A DNA stretch of 64,000 bases from Billgrantia aerodenitrificans (lineage in GTDB: Bacteria; Pseudomonadota; Gammaproteobacteria; Pseudomonadales; Halomonadaceae), in the NCBI RefSeq assembly GCF_021404405.1, contig NZ_JABFTV010000010.1, positions 62,001 through 126,000 on the forward strand. The letters are read 5' to 3'. Below the pieces are notes generated by a model. It was given only the letters and a program-made list of their open reading frames with translations, was not told where the DNA came from and did no database searches. The translations under genes and the position numbers were made by a program. Of this stretch, positions 17,610 to 25,247 are shown in pieces. How positions within the stretch are numbered: position 1 is the stretch's first letter; each line of letters opens with the position of its first letter.

Positions 17610-17915
17610 GGTGGGTGTCCTCCGTAAGCAGTGTTGTCGGTATGGAGACGAGCCGATAGGTGATAACTCCAAATGTGACGCAGCAGGGCGACAGACTCAA
17701 GATTTTTTTAGTAACTTTACAACATAAAGAATGAGCCCCTCGTTCGCTACGGCACTGAAGATTCATATCATTTTCGCTTTCATGCTCGCGAAAATGTCGC
17801 CAACCCCGGCATTGCTCCGCAGTTGACGGTTTCTTTCCTCGCCGCTTTTTGTAGTAATATTACCTTGTTAGCGTTACCGTATACGAACAATACGCCACCT
17901 CGCCGGAGGAACCCC
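17610..17915. promoter_or_regulatory. gap/pyk divergent control region
   Basis: A 306-bp AT-rich intergenic region. It holds two GTAA-N2-TTAC palindromes (17711-17720 and 17854-17863), one near each gene, and TTGACG at 17823. The right palindrome sits inside TGTAGTAATATTACC, which resembles the HexR operator of gammaproteobacteria. No ORF or RNA gene is evident here. Confidence 0.6.
17850..17864. promoter_or_regulatory. HexR-like operator
   Basis: TGTAGTAATATTACC agrees with 12 of 15 positions of the HexR-type motif TGTAATTAAATTACA as I recall it. HexR controls central carbon genes including gap and pyk in several gammaproteobacteria. The site is 52 bp before the pyk start. No hexR gene is in the window. 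Confidence 0.4.
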
Positions 17916-19382
17916 ATGTCACCCCAGTCGCCACATACCCCCATCCGCCGCACCAAGATCGTTGCCACCCTGGGCCCGGCCAGCGATCGCGAGGGCATGC
18001 TGGAAGCCATGATCCGCACCGGCGTCGACGTGGTGCGCCTCAACTTCTCCCACGGCAGCGCCGCCGACCACCGCCGCCGCCTGATCGCCGTGCGTCAGAT
18101 TGCCGACCGCCTGGGGCGCAGCGTGGCCGCCCTGGGCGACCTGCAGGGGCCCAAGATTCGCATCGCCCGCTTTCGTGACGGCGCCGTGACCCTCGAGGTG
18201 GGCCAGCCCTTCGTGCTCGACATGGCGCTGGACAGCGACGCCGGCGACGCCAGCCGCGTCGGCTGCGACTACAAGCAGCTGATCGACGACGTCGCCCCCG
18301 GCGACCGCCTGCTGCTCGACGACGGCCGCCTGGTGCTCGACGTCGAGCGCATCGAGGGGCAGCAGGTGCATACCGTCGTGGTCACCGGCGGCAAGCTCTC
18401 CAACAACAAGGGCATCAACAAGCAGGGCGGCGGGCTCTCGGCCCCGGCCCTCACCGACAAGGACAAGGCCGATCTCGAAACCGCCATCGAGATCGGCGTC
18501 GACTATCTGGCCGTCTCCTTCCCGCGCCACGCCGAAGACATGCGCGAAGCCCGTCGCCTGCTCGGCGAAGCGGGCAAGGAGATCGGCCTGGTCGCCAAGC
18601 TCGAACGCGCCGAGGCGGTGGCCGACGACGAAACGCTCAACGGTATCATCGAGGCCAGCGAGGCGGTGATGGTGGCCCGCGGCGATCTCGGCGTGGAGAT
18701 CGGCGACGAGAAACTGATCGGCATGCAGAAGCGCATCATCAAGCGCGCCCGCACCCTCAACCGTGCGGTGATCACCGCCACCCAGATGATGGAGTCGATG
18801 ATCGGCTCGCCGCTGCCCACCCGCGCCGAGGTGTTCGACGTCGCCAACGCCGTGCTCGACGGCACCGACGCGGTGATGCTCTCCGCCGAAACCGCCGCCG
18901 GCGACTACCCGGTCGAGACCCTCGAAGCGATACGTCGGGTGTGCCTCGGCGCCGAGCGCGAGCGTGTGGCTCAGGAGTCGGGGCACCGCATCCACGAAGG
19001 CTTCTCGCGCATCGACGAGACCATCGCGCTGTCCGCGATGTACGCCGCCAACCACCTCACCGGGGTGGCCGCCATCGCCTGCATGACCTCCACCGGTTAC
19101 ACGCCGCTGATCGCCTCGCGCATCCGCTCGGGGCTGCCCATCGTCGGGCTGGCCCACAGCCCCATCGCCCAGCGGCGCATGGCGCTCTACCGCGGGGTGG
19201 TCTCGCTGCCGTTCGACACCAGTGCGATGGCGGCCAGCGAACTCAACGACCGGGCGCTGGCGCTGCTGGTGCAACAGGGGATTGCCGAACCGGGGGATCA
19301 TGTCATCCTGACCCGGGGCGATCACATGAACGCCCACGGTGGAACCAATACCCTGAAGATTCTCGAGGTAGGCCAACCATGA
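17916..19382 (+). CDS. pyk: pyruvate kinase
   Basis: A 488-aa pyruvate kinase that converts PEP and ADP to pyruvate and ATP. The N-terminal signature is [13 protein letters not shown], followed by [16 protein letters not shown]. The active-site segment is [14 protein letters not shown], then [16 protein letters not shown] and [23 protein letters not shown] lies 8 bases before the ATG at 17916. The stop overlaps the mgsA start (ATGA). The sequence is closest to the PykA (type II) form by general feel; subtype is not certain. Confidence 0.93.
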   Translation: MSPQSPHTPIRRTKIVATLGPASDREGMLEAMIRTGVDVVRLNFSHGSAADHRRRLIAVRQIADRLGRSVAALGDLQGPKIRIARFRDGAVTLEVGQPFVLDMALDSDAGDASRVGCDYKQLIDDVAPGDRLLLDDGRLVLDVERIEGQQVHTVVVTGGKLSNNKGINKQGGGLSAPALTDKDKADLETAIEIGVDYLAVSFPRHAEDMREARRLLGEAGKEIGLVAKLERAEAVADDETLNGIIEASEAVMVARGDLGVEIGDEKLIGMQKRIIKRARTLNRAVITATQMMESMIGSPLPTRAEVFDVANAVLDGTDAVMLSAETAAGDYPVETLEAIRRVCLGAERERVAQESGHRIHEGFSRIDETIALSAMYAANHLTGVAAIACMTSTGYTPLIASRIRSGLPIVGLAHSPIAQRRMALYRGVVSLPFDTSAMAASELNDRALALLVQQGIAEPGDHVILTRGDHMNAHGGTNTLKILEVGQP

Positions 19383-19855
19383 CCGACAACCGCCCCCAGC
19401 GCAGCGTGCGCCGTACCCTGCCGGCACGCAAGCGCATCGCCCTGATCGCCCACGACGGCAAGAAGGCCGAACTATTGGAGTGGGCCACACGCTGGCGCGA
19501 TACCCTGGCCAGGCATGAGCTGGTCGGCACCGGCACCACGGCGGGGCGCCTCTCGGCCAGCCTGGAACTCGCGGTGGAAGGCTTGATGAGCGGCCCGTTG
19601 GGGGGCGACCAGCAGATCGGGGCGCGCATTACCGAGCAGCGCCTCGACCTGCTGATCTTCTTCTGGGACCCCTTCGCACCCCAGCCCCACGACCCGGACG
19701 TCAAGGCGCTGCTGCGCCTGGCGGCGCTGTGGAACGTACCGGTGGCGTGCAATGCGGCCAGCGCCGATTTCCTGGTCAGCTCGCCCTGGCTCGACCAGCC
19801 CTACGAGATGGCCATTCCCGACGCCGAGGCCTGGGTGGCCTCACGCAACCCCTGA
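19379..19855 (+). CDS. mgsA: methylglyoxal synthase
   Basis: A 158-aa enzyme that converts DHAP to methylglyoxal and phosphate, relieving phosphate-limited glycolysis. Catalytic and phosphate-binding segments are [60 protein letters not shown] and [12 protein letters not shown]. These match E. coli MgsA closely. Its ATG overlaps the pyk stop, so it is translationally coupled to pyruvate kinase. pgi follows 40 bp downstream. The large upstream in-frame extension is out-of-frame pyk sequence and not coding. Confidence 0.92.
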   Translation: MTDNRPQRSVRRTLPARKRIALIAHDGKKAELLEWATRWRDTLARHELVGTGTTAGRLSASLELAVEGLMSGPLGGDQQIGARITEQRLDLLIFFWDPFAPQPHDPDVKALLRLAALWNVPVACNAASADFLVSSPWLDQPYEMAIPDAEAWVASRNP

Positions 19856-19895
19856 CAACGAGATGGCGGGCCGCGCCCGCACGTGCGAGGAAACC

Positions 19896-21560
19896 ATGTT
19901 CCATCTGACCCGCAGCGTCACCTGGCAGGCTCTCCAACGGCTGCAGCAGGCCACCGCCCAAGACCGCATCAGCGACTATTTTGCCGCCGACCCGCAGCGC
20001 TTCGACAAGATGAGCCTGCGCGTCGGCGGGCTGTTCCTCGACTACTCCAAGCATCACGTCTCCGAGGCGGTGCTGGCCAAGCTGCTCGAACTGGCCGACC
20101 ACTCGGCGCTGGTGCAGCGCCGCGCCCAGATGTTCTCCGGCGACATCATCAACGTCACCGAAGACCGCCCGGTGCTGCACACCGCCCTGCGCAACCTCGG
20201 CGAGGGCCCGCTTATGGTCGACGGCAAGGACGTGATGCCCGAGATCCAACGCACCCGCGAGCAGATCAGGCTGTTCTCCGAGGCGGTGCGCAGCGGCGAG
20301 TGGCGCGGCTACAGCGGCGAGCGCATCCGCGACGTGGTCAACATCGGTATCGGCGGCTCGGACCTCGGCCCCAACATGGCCTGCCGGGCGCTTCTCAAGT
20401 ACCGCCACAGCGAGCTCAATTTCCACTTCGTCTCCAACGTCGACGGCACCCATATCCAGAAGGTGCTCAAGCGGCTCGACCCGGCCACCACGCTGTTCAT
20501 CGTCTCGACCAAGACCTTCTCCACCCAGGAGACGCTGCTCAACGCCAAGACCGCCCGCCGCTGGTTCCTCGACAATGCCGGCGAGGGTGCCGACGTGGGC
20601 GCTCACTTCGTCGCCGCCTCGACCAACAGCAAGGCGGCCATGGAGTTCGGCATCCGCGAGGAGAACGTGTTCGAGTTCTGGGCCTGGGTCGGCGGCCGCT
20701 ACTCGATGTGGTCCTCCATAGGCCTGCCCATCGCGCTCTCCATCGGCTTCGATGGCTTCATGGAGATGCTAGAGGGCGCCTATGCCATGGACCAGCACTT
20801 CATCGAGGCCCCCAACGCCCGCAACATGCCGGTGCTGATGGCGCTGATCGGTATCTGGTACATCAACTTCCTCGGCGCCGAGACCCAGGCCATCGTGCCT
20901 TACGACCAGGCACTGCATCAGCTGCCGGCCTTCCTGCAGCAGCTCGACATGGAGTCCAACGGCAAGTCGGTGGACATCTTCGGCCATCCGGTGAACTACA
21001 AGACCGGGCCCATCGTCTGGGGCCAGACCGGCTCCAACGGCCAGCACGCCTTCTTCCAGTTGCTGCACCAGGGCACCCGCTACGTACCCATCGACTTCAT
21101 CGCCTCGCTCAAGCCCGAGCCCGGCGTCGAGGAGCACCACTTCGCCCTGCTCACCAACATGCTGGCCCAGGCCAACGCCTTCATGATGGGCAGCCAGGAG
21201 GGTAGCCAGCTCGACCCCTACAGCTGCCCCGGCAACCGCCCCTCCAGCGTGCTGCTGCTCGACGAGCTGACGCCGCGCAATCTCGGTGCGCTGATCGCGC
21301 TCTACGAGCACAAGGTGTTCGTGCAGGGGGTGATCTGGAACATCAACTCCTTCGATCAGTGGGGGGTGCAACTGGGCAAGCGCATCGCCGGCGAGATCAG
21401 CGAGCGCATCGACGAGCGCAGCCAGGAGTTCGATGCCTCGACCCAGGGCCTGCTGGCGCTGGTGCGCGAGCACTTCCGCTCCGCCCCCGAGACGGAGGAG
21501 ACGGTGGAGCCGGCCAAGACCGGCAAAGCGGAGAAGAAGGTGGCAAAGGCCAGGCGCTGA
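19896..21560 (+). CDS. pgi: glucose-6-phosphate isomerase
   Basis: A 554-aa phosphoglucose isomerase interconverting glucose-6-P and fructose-6-P. Seen motifs are VNIGIGGSDLGP, FIVSTKTFSTQETL, FWAWVGGRYSMWSSIG, QLDMESNGKSV and IWNINSFDQWGVQLGK. Length is close to E. coli Pgi (549). The ATG at 19896 has GAGGAAACC upstream. The last 25 residues are a Lys/Glu/Ala tail outside the fold. It closes the pyk-mgsA-pgi transcription unit. Confidence 0.94.
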   Translation: MFHLTRSVTWQALQRLQQATAQDRISDYFAADPQRFDKMSLRVGGLFLDYSKHHVSEAVLAKLLELADHSALVQRRAQMFSGDIINVTEDRPVLHTALRNLGEGPLMVDGKDVMPEIQRTREQIRLFSEAVRSGEWRGYSGERIRDVVNIGIGGSDLGPNMACRALLKYRHSELNFHFVSNVDGTHIQKVLKRLDPATTLFIVSTKTFSTQETLLNAKTARRWFLDNAGEGADVGAHFVAASTNSKAAMEFGIREENVFEFWAWVGGRYSMWSSIGLPIALSIGFDGFMEMLEGAYAMDQHFIEAPNARNMPVLMALIGIWYINFLGAETQAIVPYDQALHQLPAFLQQLDMESNGKSVDIFGHPVNYKTGPIVWGQTGSNGQHAFFQLLHQGTRYVPIDFIASLKPEPGVEEHHFALLTNMLAQANAFMMGSQEGSQLDPYSCPGNRPSSVLLLDELTPRNLGALIALYEHKVFVQGVIWNINSFDQWGVQLGKRIAGEISERIDERSQEFDASTQGLLALVREHFRSAPETEETVEPAKTGKAEKKVAKARR

Positions 21561-21612
21561 CAGCGCCGGAGAAAAAGGGAGACAGCGCCGCAGGGAGCCA
21601 GGCGCGGGCCCG

Positions 21613-22005
21613 TCAGGCGTGACGGGCTCGCACGAAGCGGTCGCCCCACCAGGCCGCTGCCAGCCACAGCGGAACGCTGAGCAAGACGTAGAGCAGCGCC
21701 AGGCCGGGGCGGCCGAGTTCGAGCAGGAAGAGCGTCTCCAGGCTGAACAGCGAGAAGGTGGTGAAGCCGCCGCAGAAGCCGGCCACCAGGAACGGCTGCC
21801 AGCGCGCCACTCTGCCGCCGACCCGCAGGGCAGCATAAGCGGCGAAGGCGGCGATCAGCCACGAGCCCAGCAGGTTGACCGCCAGCGTGCCCCAGGGGAA
21901 GGCCGGGCCTAGCGTGGCATGGGTGGCCAGCGATACCAGATAGCGCAGCGTCGTGCCCAAGGCGCTGCCCAGCCCCACCGCCGCATAGGCGCGCCAGCCG
22001 TTCAT
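21613..22005 (-). CDS. crcB: fluoride channel CrcB (Fluc), paralogue 1
   Basis: A 130-aa four-helix membrane protein of the CrcB/Fluc family that exports fluoride as an antiparallel dimer. Signature segments are FPWGTLAVNLLGSWLI and GFCGGFTTFSLFSLE (the FTTFS pore Phe and Thr residues). The ATG at 22005 overlaps the stop of the upstream crcB by 4 bp (ATGA). The stop codon lies in an inverted repeat (GCCCGTCA/TGACGGGC, 21608-21627) between convergent pgi and crcB. Together with the next gene it may form a heterodimeric channel. Confidence 0.9.
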   Translation of the reverse strand: MNGWRAYAAVGLGSALGTTLRYLVSLATHATLGPAFPWGTLAVNLLGSWLIAAFAAYAALRVGGRVARWQPFLVAGFCGGFTTFSLFSLETLFLLELGRPGLALLYVLLSVPLWLAAAWWGDRFVRARHA

Positions 22006-22394
22006 GTCAGTCGCCCCGTCAGCCACCAGCCAAACGCTGCCAATGCCAGCCCGGCTACCAGGGTGACGGCAACGTTGCCGATCGCCCCCCGGCGGTGGCC
22101 GCTCTGCCACAGGGTCAGGCTCTGCAGGCTCAGCGAAGAGACGGTGGTATAGCCGCCCAGCAGGCCGACGACCAAAAACAGCCAGCCGCCCGTCATCTCG
22201 CCCCCTCGGGCCAGGCCGAACCAGCCGGCCAGCGCACCGGCCAGCAGCGCCCCGCTGAGATTGACGAACAGAGTGCCCCAGGGAAAGGCGGTACCCACCC
22301 ACCTGGCAAACAGGTTGGTGATTGCCAGGCGTGCCATGCCACCCAAGGCACCGCCCGCTGCTACCATTAGCACTAGCCCCACGCTCGCATTCAT
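22002..22394 (-). CDS. crcB: fluoride channel CrcB (Fluc), paralogue 2
   Basis: A 130-aa CrcB/Fluc protein with the motifs FPWGTLFVNLSGALLAG and GLLGGYTTVSSLSLQ. The second motif is more diverged (YTTVS in place of FTTFS) than in its neighbour, suggesting specialisation of the two halves. The start at 22394 matches the family N-terminus; the frame continues upstream to 22520 but crosses a terminator-like hairpin and is not conserved. It is the first gene of the two-gene unit. Confidence 0.88.
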   Translation of the reverse strand: MNASVGLVLMVAAGGALGGMARLAITNLFARWVGTAFPWGTLFVNLSGALLAGALAGWFGLARGGEMTGGWLFLVVGLLGGYTTVSSLSLQSLTLWQSGHRRGAIGNVAVTLVAGLALAAFGWWLTGRLT

Positions 22395-22448
22395 GCGCCT
22401 CTCTCGTCGCTGTCGCCAGCCGATGCTAGCCGACTCGGGTGGCCGAGA

Positions 22449-22479
22449 CAAAAAGAAAGCCACCCAGGGGATGGGTGGC
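22449..22479 (-). terminator. intrinsic terminator inside the crcB leader (possible attenuator)
   Basis: On the minus strand GCCACCC, loop ATCCCCT, GGGTGGC is followed by TTTCTTTTTG. It lies 55 bp before the crcB start codon and downstream of the predicted crcB promoter. No gene ends here on that strand, so it may regulate crcB by premature termination. Confidence 0.6.
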
Positions 22480-22539
22480 GAAGAGGGATGTCGAACTTGG
22501 TGCAGGGAATCGCGCCACAAGGGGGATGGCGCAGGTTAA

Positions 22540-22569
22540 ATATTACACAACAATCAAATGATGTACAAT
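22540..22569. promoter_or_regulatory. overlapping divergent promoters for crcB and the YbiO-like gene
   Basis: Minus strand: TTGTAC (22568-22563), 17 bp, TAATAT (22545-22540). Plus strand: TATTAC (22541-22546), 17 bp, TACAAT (22564-22569). The -35 of each overlaps the -10 of the other. Confidence 0.5.
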
Positions 22570-22685
22570 AGCTGAATAAGAAAGCCGGGCGTGCAGCACA
22601 AGCATTCGTTCCTCACGCCTTGAACCCGTATGATTGGCTCAGTACGCTTCGCTGCCCGCCGACACGCCCGAAATGGAGGACCTGC

Positions 22686-24995
22686 GTGATTGCCCAACGG
22701 ATTCTTGCCTGCCTACTGGTCTGGCTATCTATCGCCCTGCTGGCGTCTTCGCCGGCCTTGGCGCAACCCGCCGACAACGGCGCCGCTCCGGCCCCTGAAG
22801 TACTGGCCGAGCTGCTCGAGAACGAGCAGACCCGTCAGCAGCTGATCGAACATCTGCGTCGTCAGGCTGCCGCCGACCCGGGGCTGGCTGCCGAACCGGA
22901 TGGCGCGATATCGCTGCCCAGGCAGCTGGCCGAAATGACTAGTCGCGTCGTCAGCGATATCGGTGGCGAGATGCGCAACCTGTTCGACGTGGTGGCCGGC
23001 CTGTTCACCGCCGAGACCGACACCACCGCCATCGACTGGGGCGACTTTCTCACTGCGGCGATCAACCTGGGGCTGGTCATCGCCGCCACCTTCGCCCTGT
23101 TCATGGTATTCCGCCGCTTTGAGCGGCCACTCTTCGTTCGCTTGAGCCATTGGAAACAGCAGAAAGGTGGGCTCAATCCCACCATTCGACTCGTTCTAGG
23201 GGTACTGGCCGCTGCCGTTGCCGACGTGCTGGTGGTGGCGCTGGCCTATGTGGGCGGCAACCTGATCGCCACCTTCGCCGTGGGCGAGACCGGCGAACTC
23301 TCGACCCGCGCCTCGCTGTTCCTCAACGCCTTCTTGATCATCGAGCTGATCAAGGCGGCCGTTCGCATGCTGTTCGCCTCGCGCTACGAGGGGCTCAGGC
23401 TGCTGCCCATCTCGGCGGCCGAGGCCTCCTACTGGAACCGCTGGCTGGCCCGGCTGATCGGCCTGGTCGGCTACGGCCTGCTGGTGGTGGCGCCACTGAC
23501 CAGCGTCTATCTGGCCCCGACCATGGGCCAGGCGGTCGGCGTGCTGATCATGTTCGGCGCCTTCATCTATGCCGTGGCAGTGGTGCTGAAGAACCGCCTG
23601 CGCATCCGCGATGAGCTGAATGCCATGGCGGCGCGCTCCGACTTCACCGCGACCCGGGTCACCCTGCAGTTGTTCGCACGCACCTGGCACCTCTTTGCTT
23701 TGCTCTATTTCCTGATAGTGCTGGTGCTGACCCTGACGCGCCCGGTCGATGCGCTGCCTTTCGTTCTGATTGCCACCCTGCAAACCTTGGCGGTGGTGAT
23801 CGTAGGCATGCTACTTTCCAACCTGCTGACCCACTCCATCGGACGGCGTATCCGCCTCTCCGACGACCTGCGTCGCAAACTGCCGCTGCTCGAGCCACGG
23901 CTCAACAGCTACGTGCCCAATGCGCTGCGGTTCATCCGCACGATCATCCTCATCGTCGTGGTGCTGCTGATACTTAATGCCTGGGGCGCCTTCGACCTGG
24001 CCGCCTGGTACGCCTCCGAAGCCGGCCGAAGCGTAGTGGCCATGGTCGCCAGCGTAGCCACGATTCTGGCCCTGGCCGTTGCCGTATGGCTGGCACTAGC
24101 CAGCCTGATCGAGCACAAGCTCAATCCGGAGACCGGTACCGGTGAGCCCGATGCCCGCGCCAAGACGCTGCTGACCCTGTTCCGCAATGCGCTGGCCATT
24201 GCGCTGATCACCATGACCGGGATGATCGTGCTGTCGGAGATCGGCATCAATATCGGCCCACTGATCGCCGGTGCCGGGGTGCTGGGTCTTGCCATCGGCT
24301 TTGGCGCCCAGAGGCTGGTGCAGGACATCATCACCGGCATCTTCATTCAGGTGGAGAACGCCATGAATACCGGCGACGTGGTCTCGGTGGGCGGCATCAC
24401 CGGCACCGCCGAGCGGCTCAGCATTCGCTCGGTTGGCATCCGCGATCTCGCCGGCACCTACCACATCGTGCCCTTCTCCAGCGTGGATACCGTCTCCAAC
24501 TTCATGCGTGATTTCGGCTACCACGTCGGCGAATACGGCATCGCCTACCGCGAGAACATCGACGAAGCGATCATCGCCTTGCGCGAGGCATTCGATGAAC
24601 TGGCCGCCGACGAGACCCACAAGATGAACATCGTGGCACCGCTGGAGGTGGCTGGCGTCACGGCTCTGGCAAACAGCTCGGTAAATCTTCGCGTGCGCAT
24701 CAAGACCACGCCCGGCACTCACTGGGGCATCGGTCGCGCCTACAATCGCCTGGTCAAACTGCACTTCGACGCCAGGGGCATCGAGATTCCCTTCCCGCAC
24801 ACCACGCTCTACTTCGGCCAGGACAAGACCGGCTCGGCCCCGCCCGCCAACCTGCGGGTCATGCAGCAGGACTTCACCATCGACGGCAGCCCCGCGGGCC
24901 AACCCAAATCGGAAGATAGCCATACCGACGACCGCTACGACCCCAGGGCAAGACCCAATCCGAAATTCAAAGGGGATTTCGACGAGGAAACCTGA
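22686..24995 (+). CDS. MscS-family mechanosensitive channel (YbiO-like)
   Basis: A 769-aa inner-membrane channel that opens under membrane tension to release solutes on hypo-osmotic shock. It has a signal peptide (LLVWLSIALLASSPALA), a periplasmic domain, several N-terminal membrane segments and the MscS core at about residues 500-640. The pore helix region is IAGAGVLGLAIGFGAQRLVQ and the beta domain follows with GDVVSVGGITGTAERLSIRS and VPFSSVDTVSNF. The GTG at 22686 has GGAGG 6 bases upstream and places the signal peptide at the N-terminus. Length and layout are closest to YbiO. The C-terminal 50 residues are polar and probably disordered. Confidence 0.85.
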   Translation: MIAQRILACLLVWLSIALLASSPALAQPADNGAAPAPEVLAELLENEQTRQQLIEHLRRQAAADPGLAAEPDGAISLPRQLAEMTSRVVSDIGGEMRNLFDVVAGLFTAETDTTAIDWGDFLTAAINLGLVIAATFALFMVFRRFERPLFVRLSHWKQQKGGLNPTIRLVLGVLAAAVADVLVVALAYVGGNLIATFAVGETGELSTRASLFLNAFLIIELIKAAVRMLFASRYEGLRLLPISAAEASYWNRWLARLIGLVGYGLLVVAPLTSVYLAPTMGQAVGVLIMFGAFIYAVAVVLKNRLRIRDELNAMAARSDFTATRVTLQLFARTWHLFALLYFLIVLVLTLTRPVDALPFVLIATLQTLAVVIVGMLLSNLLTHSIGRRIRLSDDLRRKLPLLEPRLNSYVPNALRFIRTIILIVVVLLILNAWGAFDLAAWYASEAGRSVVAMVASVATILALAVAVWLALASLIEHKLNPETGTGEPDARAKTLLTLFRNALAIALITMTGMIVLSEIGINIGPLIAGAGVLGLAIGFGAQRLVQDIITGIFIQVENAMNTGDVVSVGGITGTAERLSIRSVGIRDLAGTYHIVPFSSVDTVSNFMRDFGYHVGEYGIAYRENIDEAIIALREAFDELAADETHKMNIVAPLEVAGVTALANSSVNLRVRIKTTPGTHWGIGRAYNRLVKLHFDARGIEIPFPHTTLYFGQDKTGSAPPANLRVMQQDFTIDGSPAGQPKSEDSHTDDRYDPRARPNPKFKGDFDEET

Positions 24996-25008
24996 CCTTC
25001 CACACCTC

Positions 25009-25039
25009 GGCGGATGAGCTACTGGTGTAGTCATCCGCC
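25009..25039 (+). terminator. hairpin after the YbiO-like gene
   Basis: GGCGGATGA pairs perfectly with TCATCCGCC, with an inner CTAC/GTAG. A TTTTT stretch follows 11 bases later, so termination may be weak. The following 200 bp to 25247 are AT-rich and presumably carry the promoter of the antiporter gene; nothing else is seen. Confidence 0.6.
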
Positions 25040-25247
25040 ATAGCGACTGCCTTTTTAAGCGCGCCCCGGCAACTGCCGACAGCGACTTCAGCCAGGCTTG
25101 CCCAACAAAGCTGCACTCGTTATATTAATCAACCACTTAAAATCAAAGCGCACGTTAAACCACAGTGCATTCATAAACGCTACTCACATACACGGGCTTA
25201 TGGACAAGGATATGAGTCTCTGATAGCGCCGACTCGGGGCCTAGCGA

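Noticed and set aside
17919..19490. 523-codon open frame antisense to pyk and mgsA
   Set aside because: It is the mirror of a highly biased coding strand; pyk carries all pyruvate kinase motifs and a good start.
22480..22535. Possible tRNA 3' half (GTTCGACATCCC on the minus strand)
   Set aside because: No T-arm pairing, no acceptor stem and no anticodon arm can be built around it.
25190..25247. Tiny upstream frame AAGGAT-ATG-AGT-CTC-TGA before the K+/H+ antiporter
   Set aside because: Three codons only, and nothing shows it is translated or conserved; recorded as chance.
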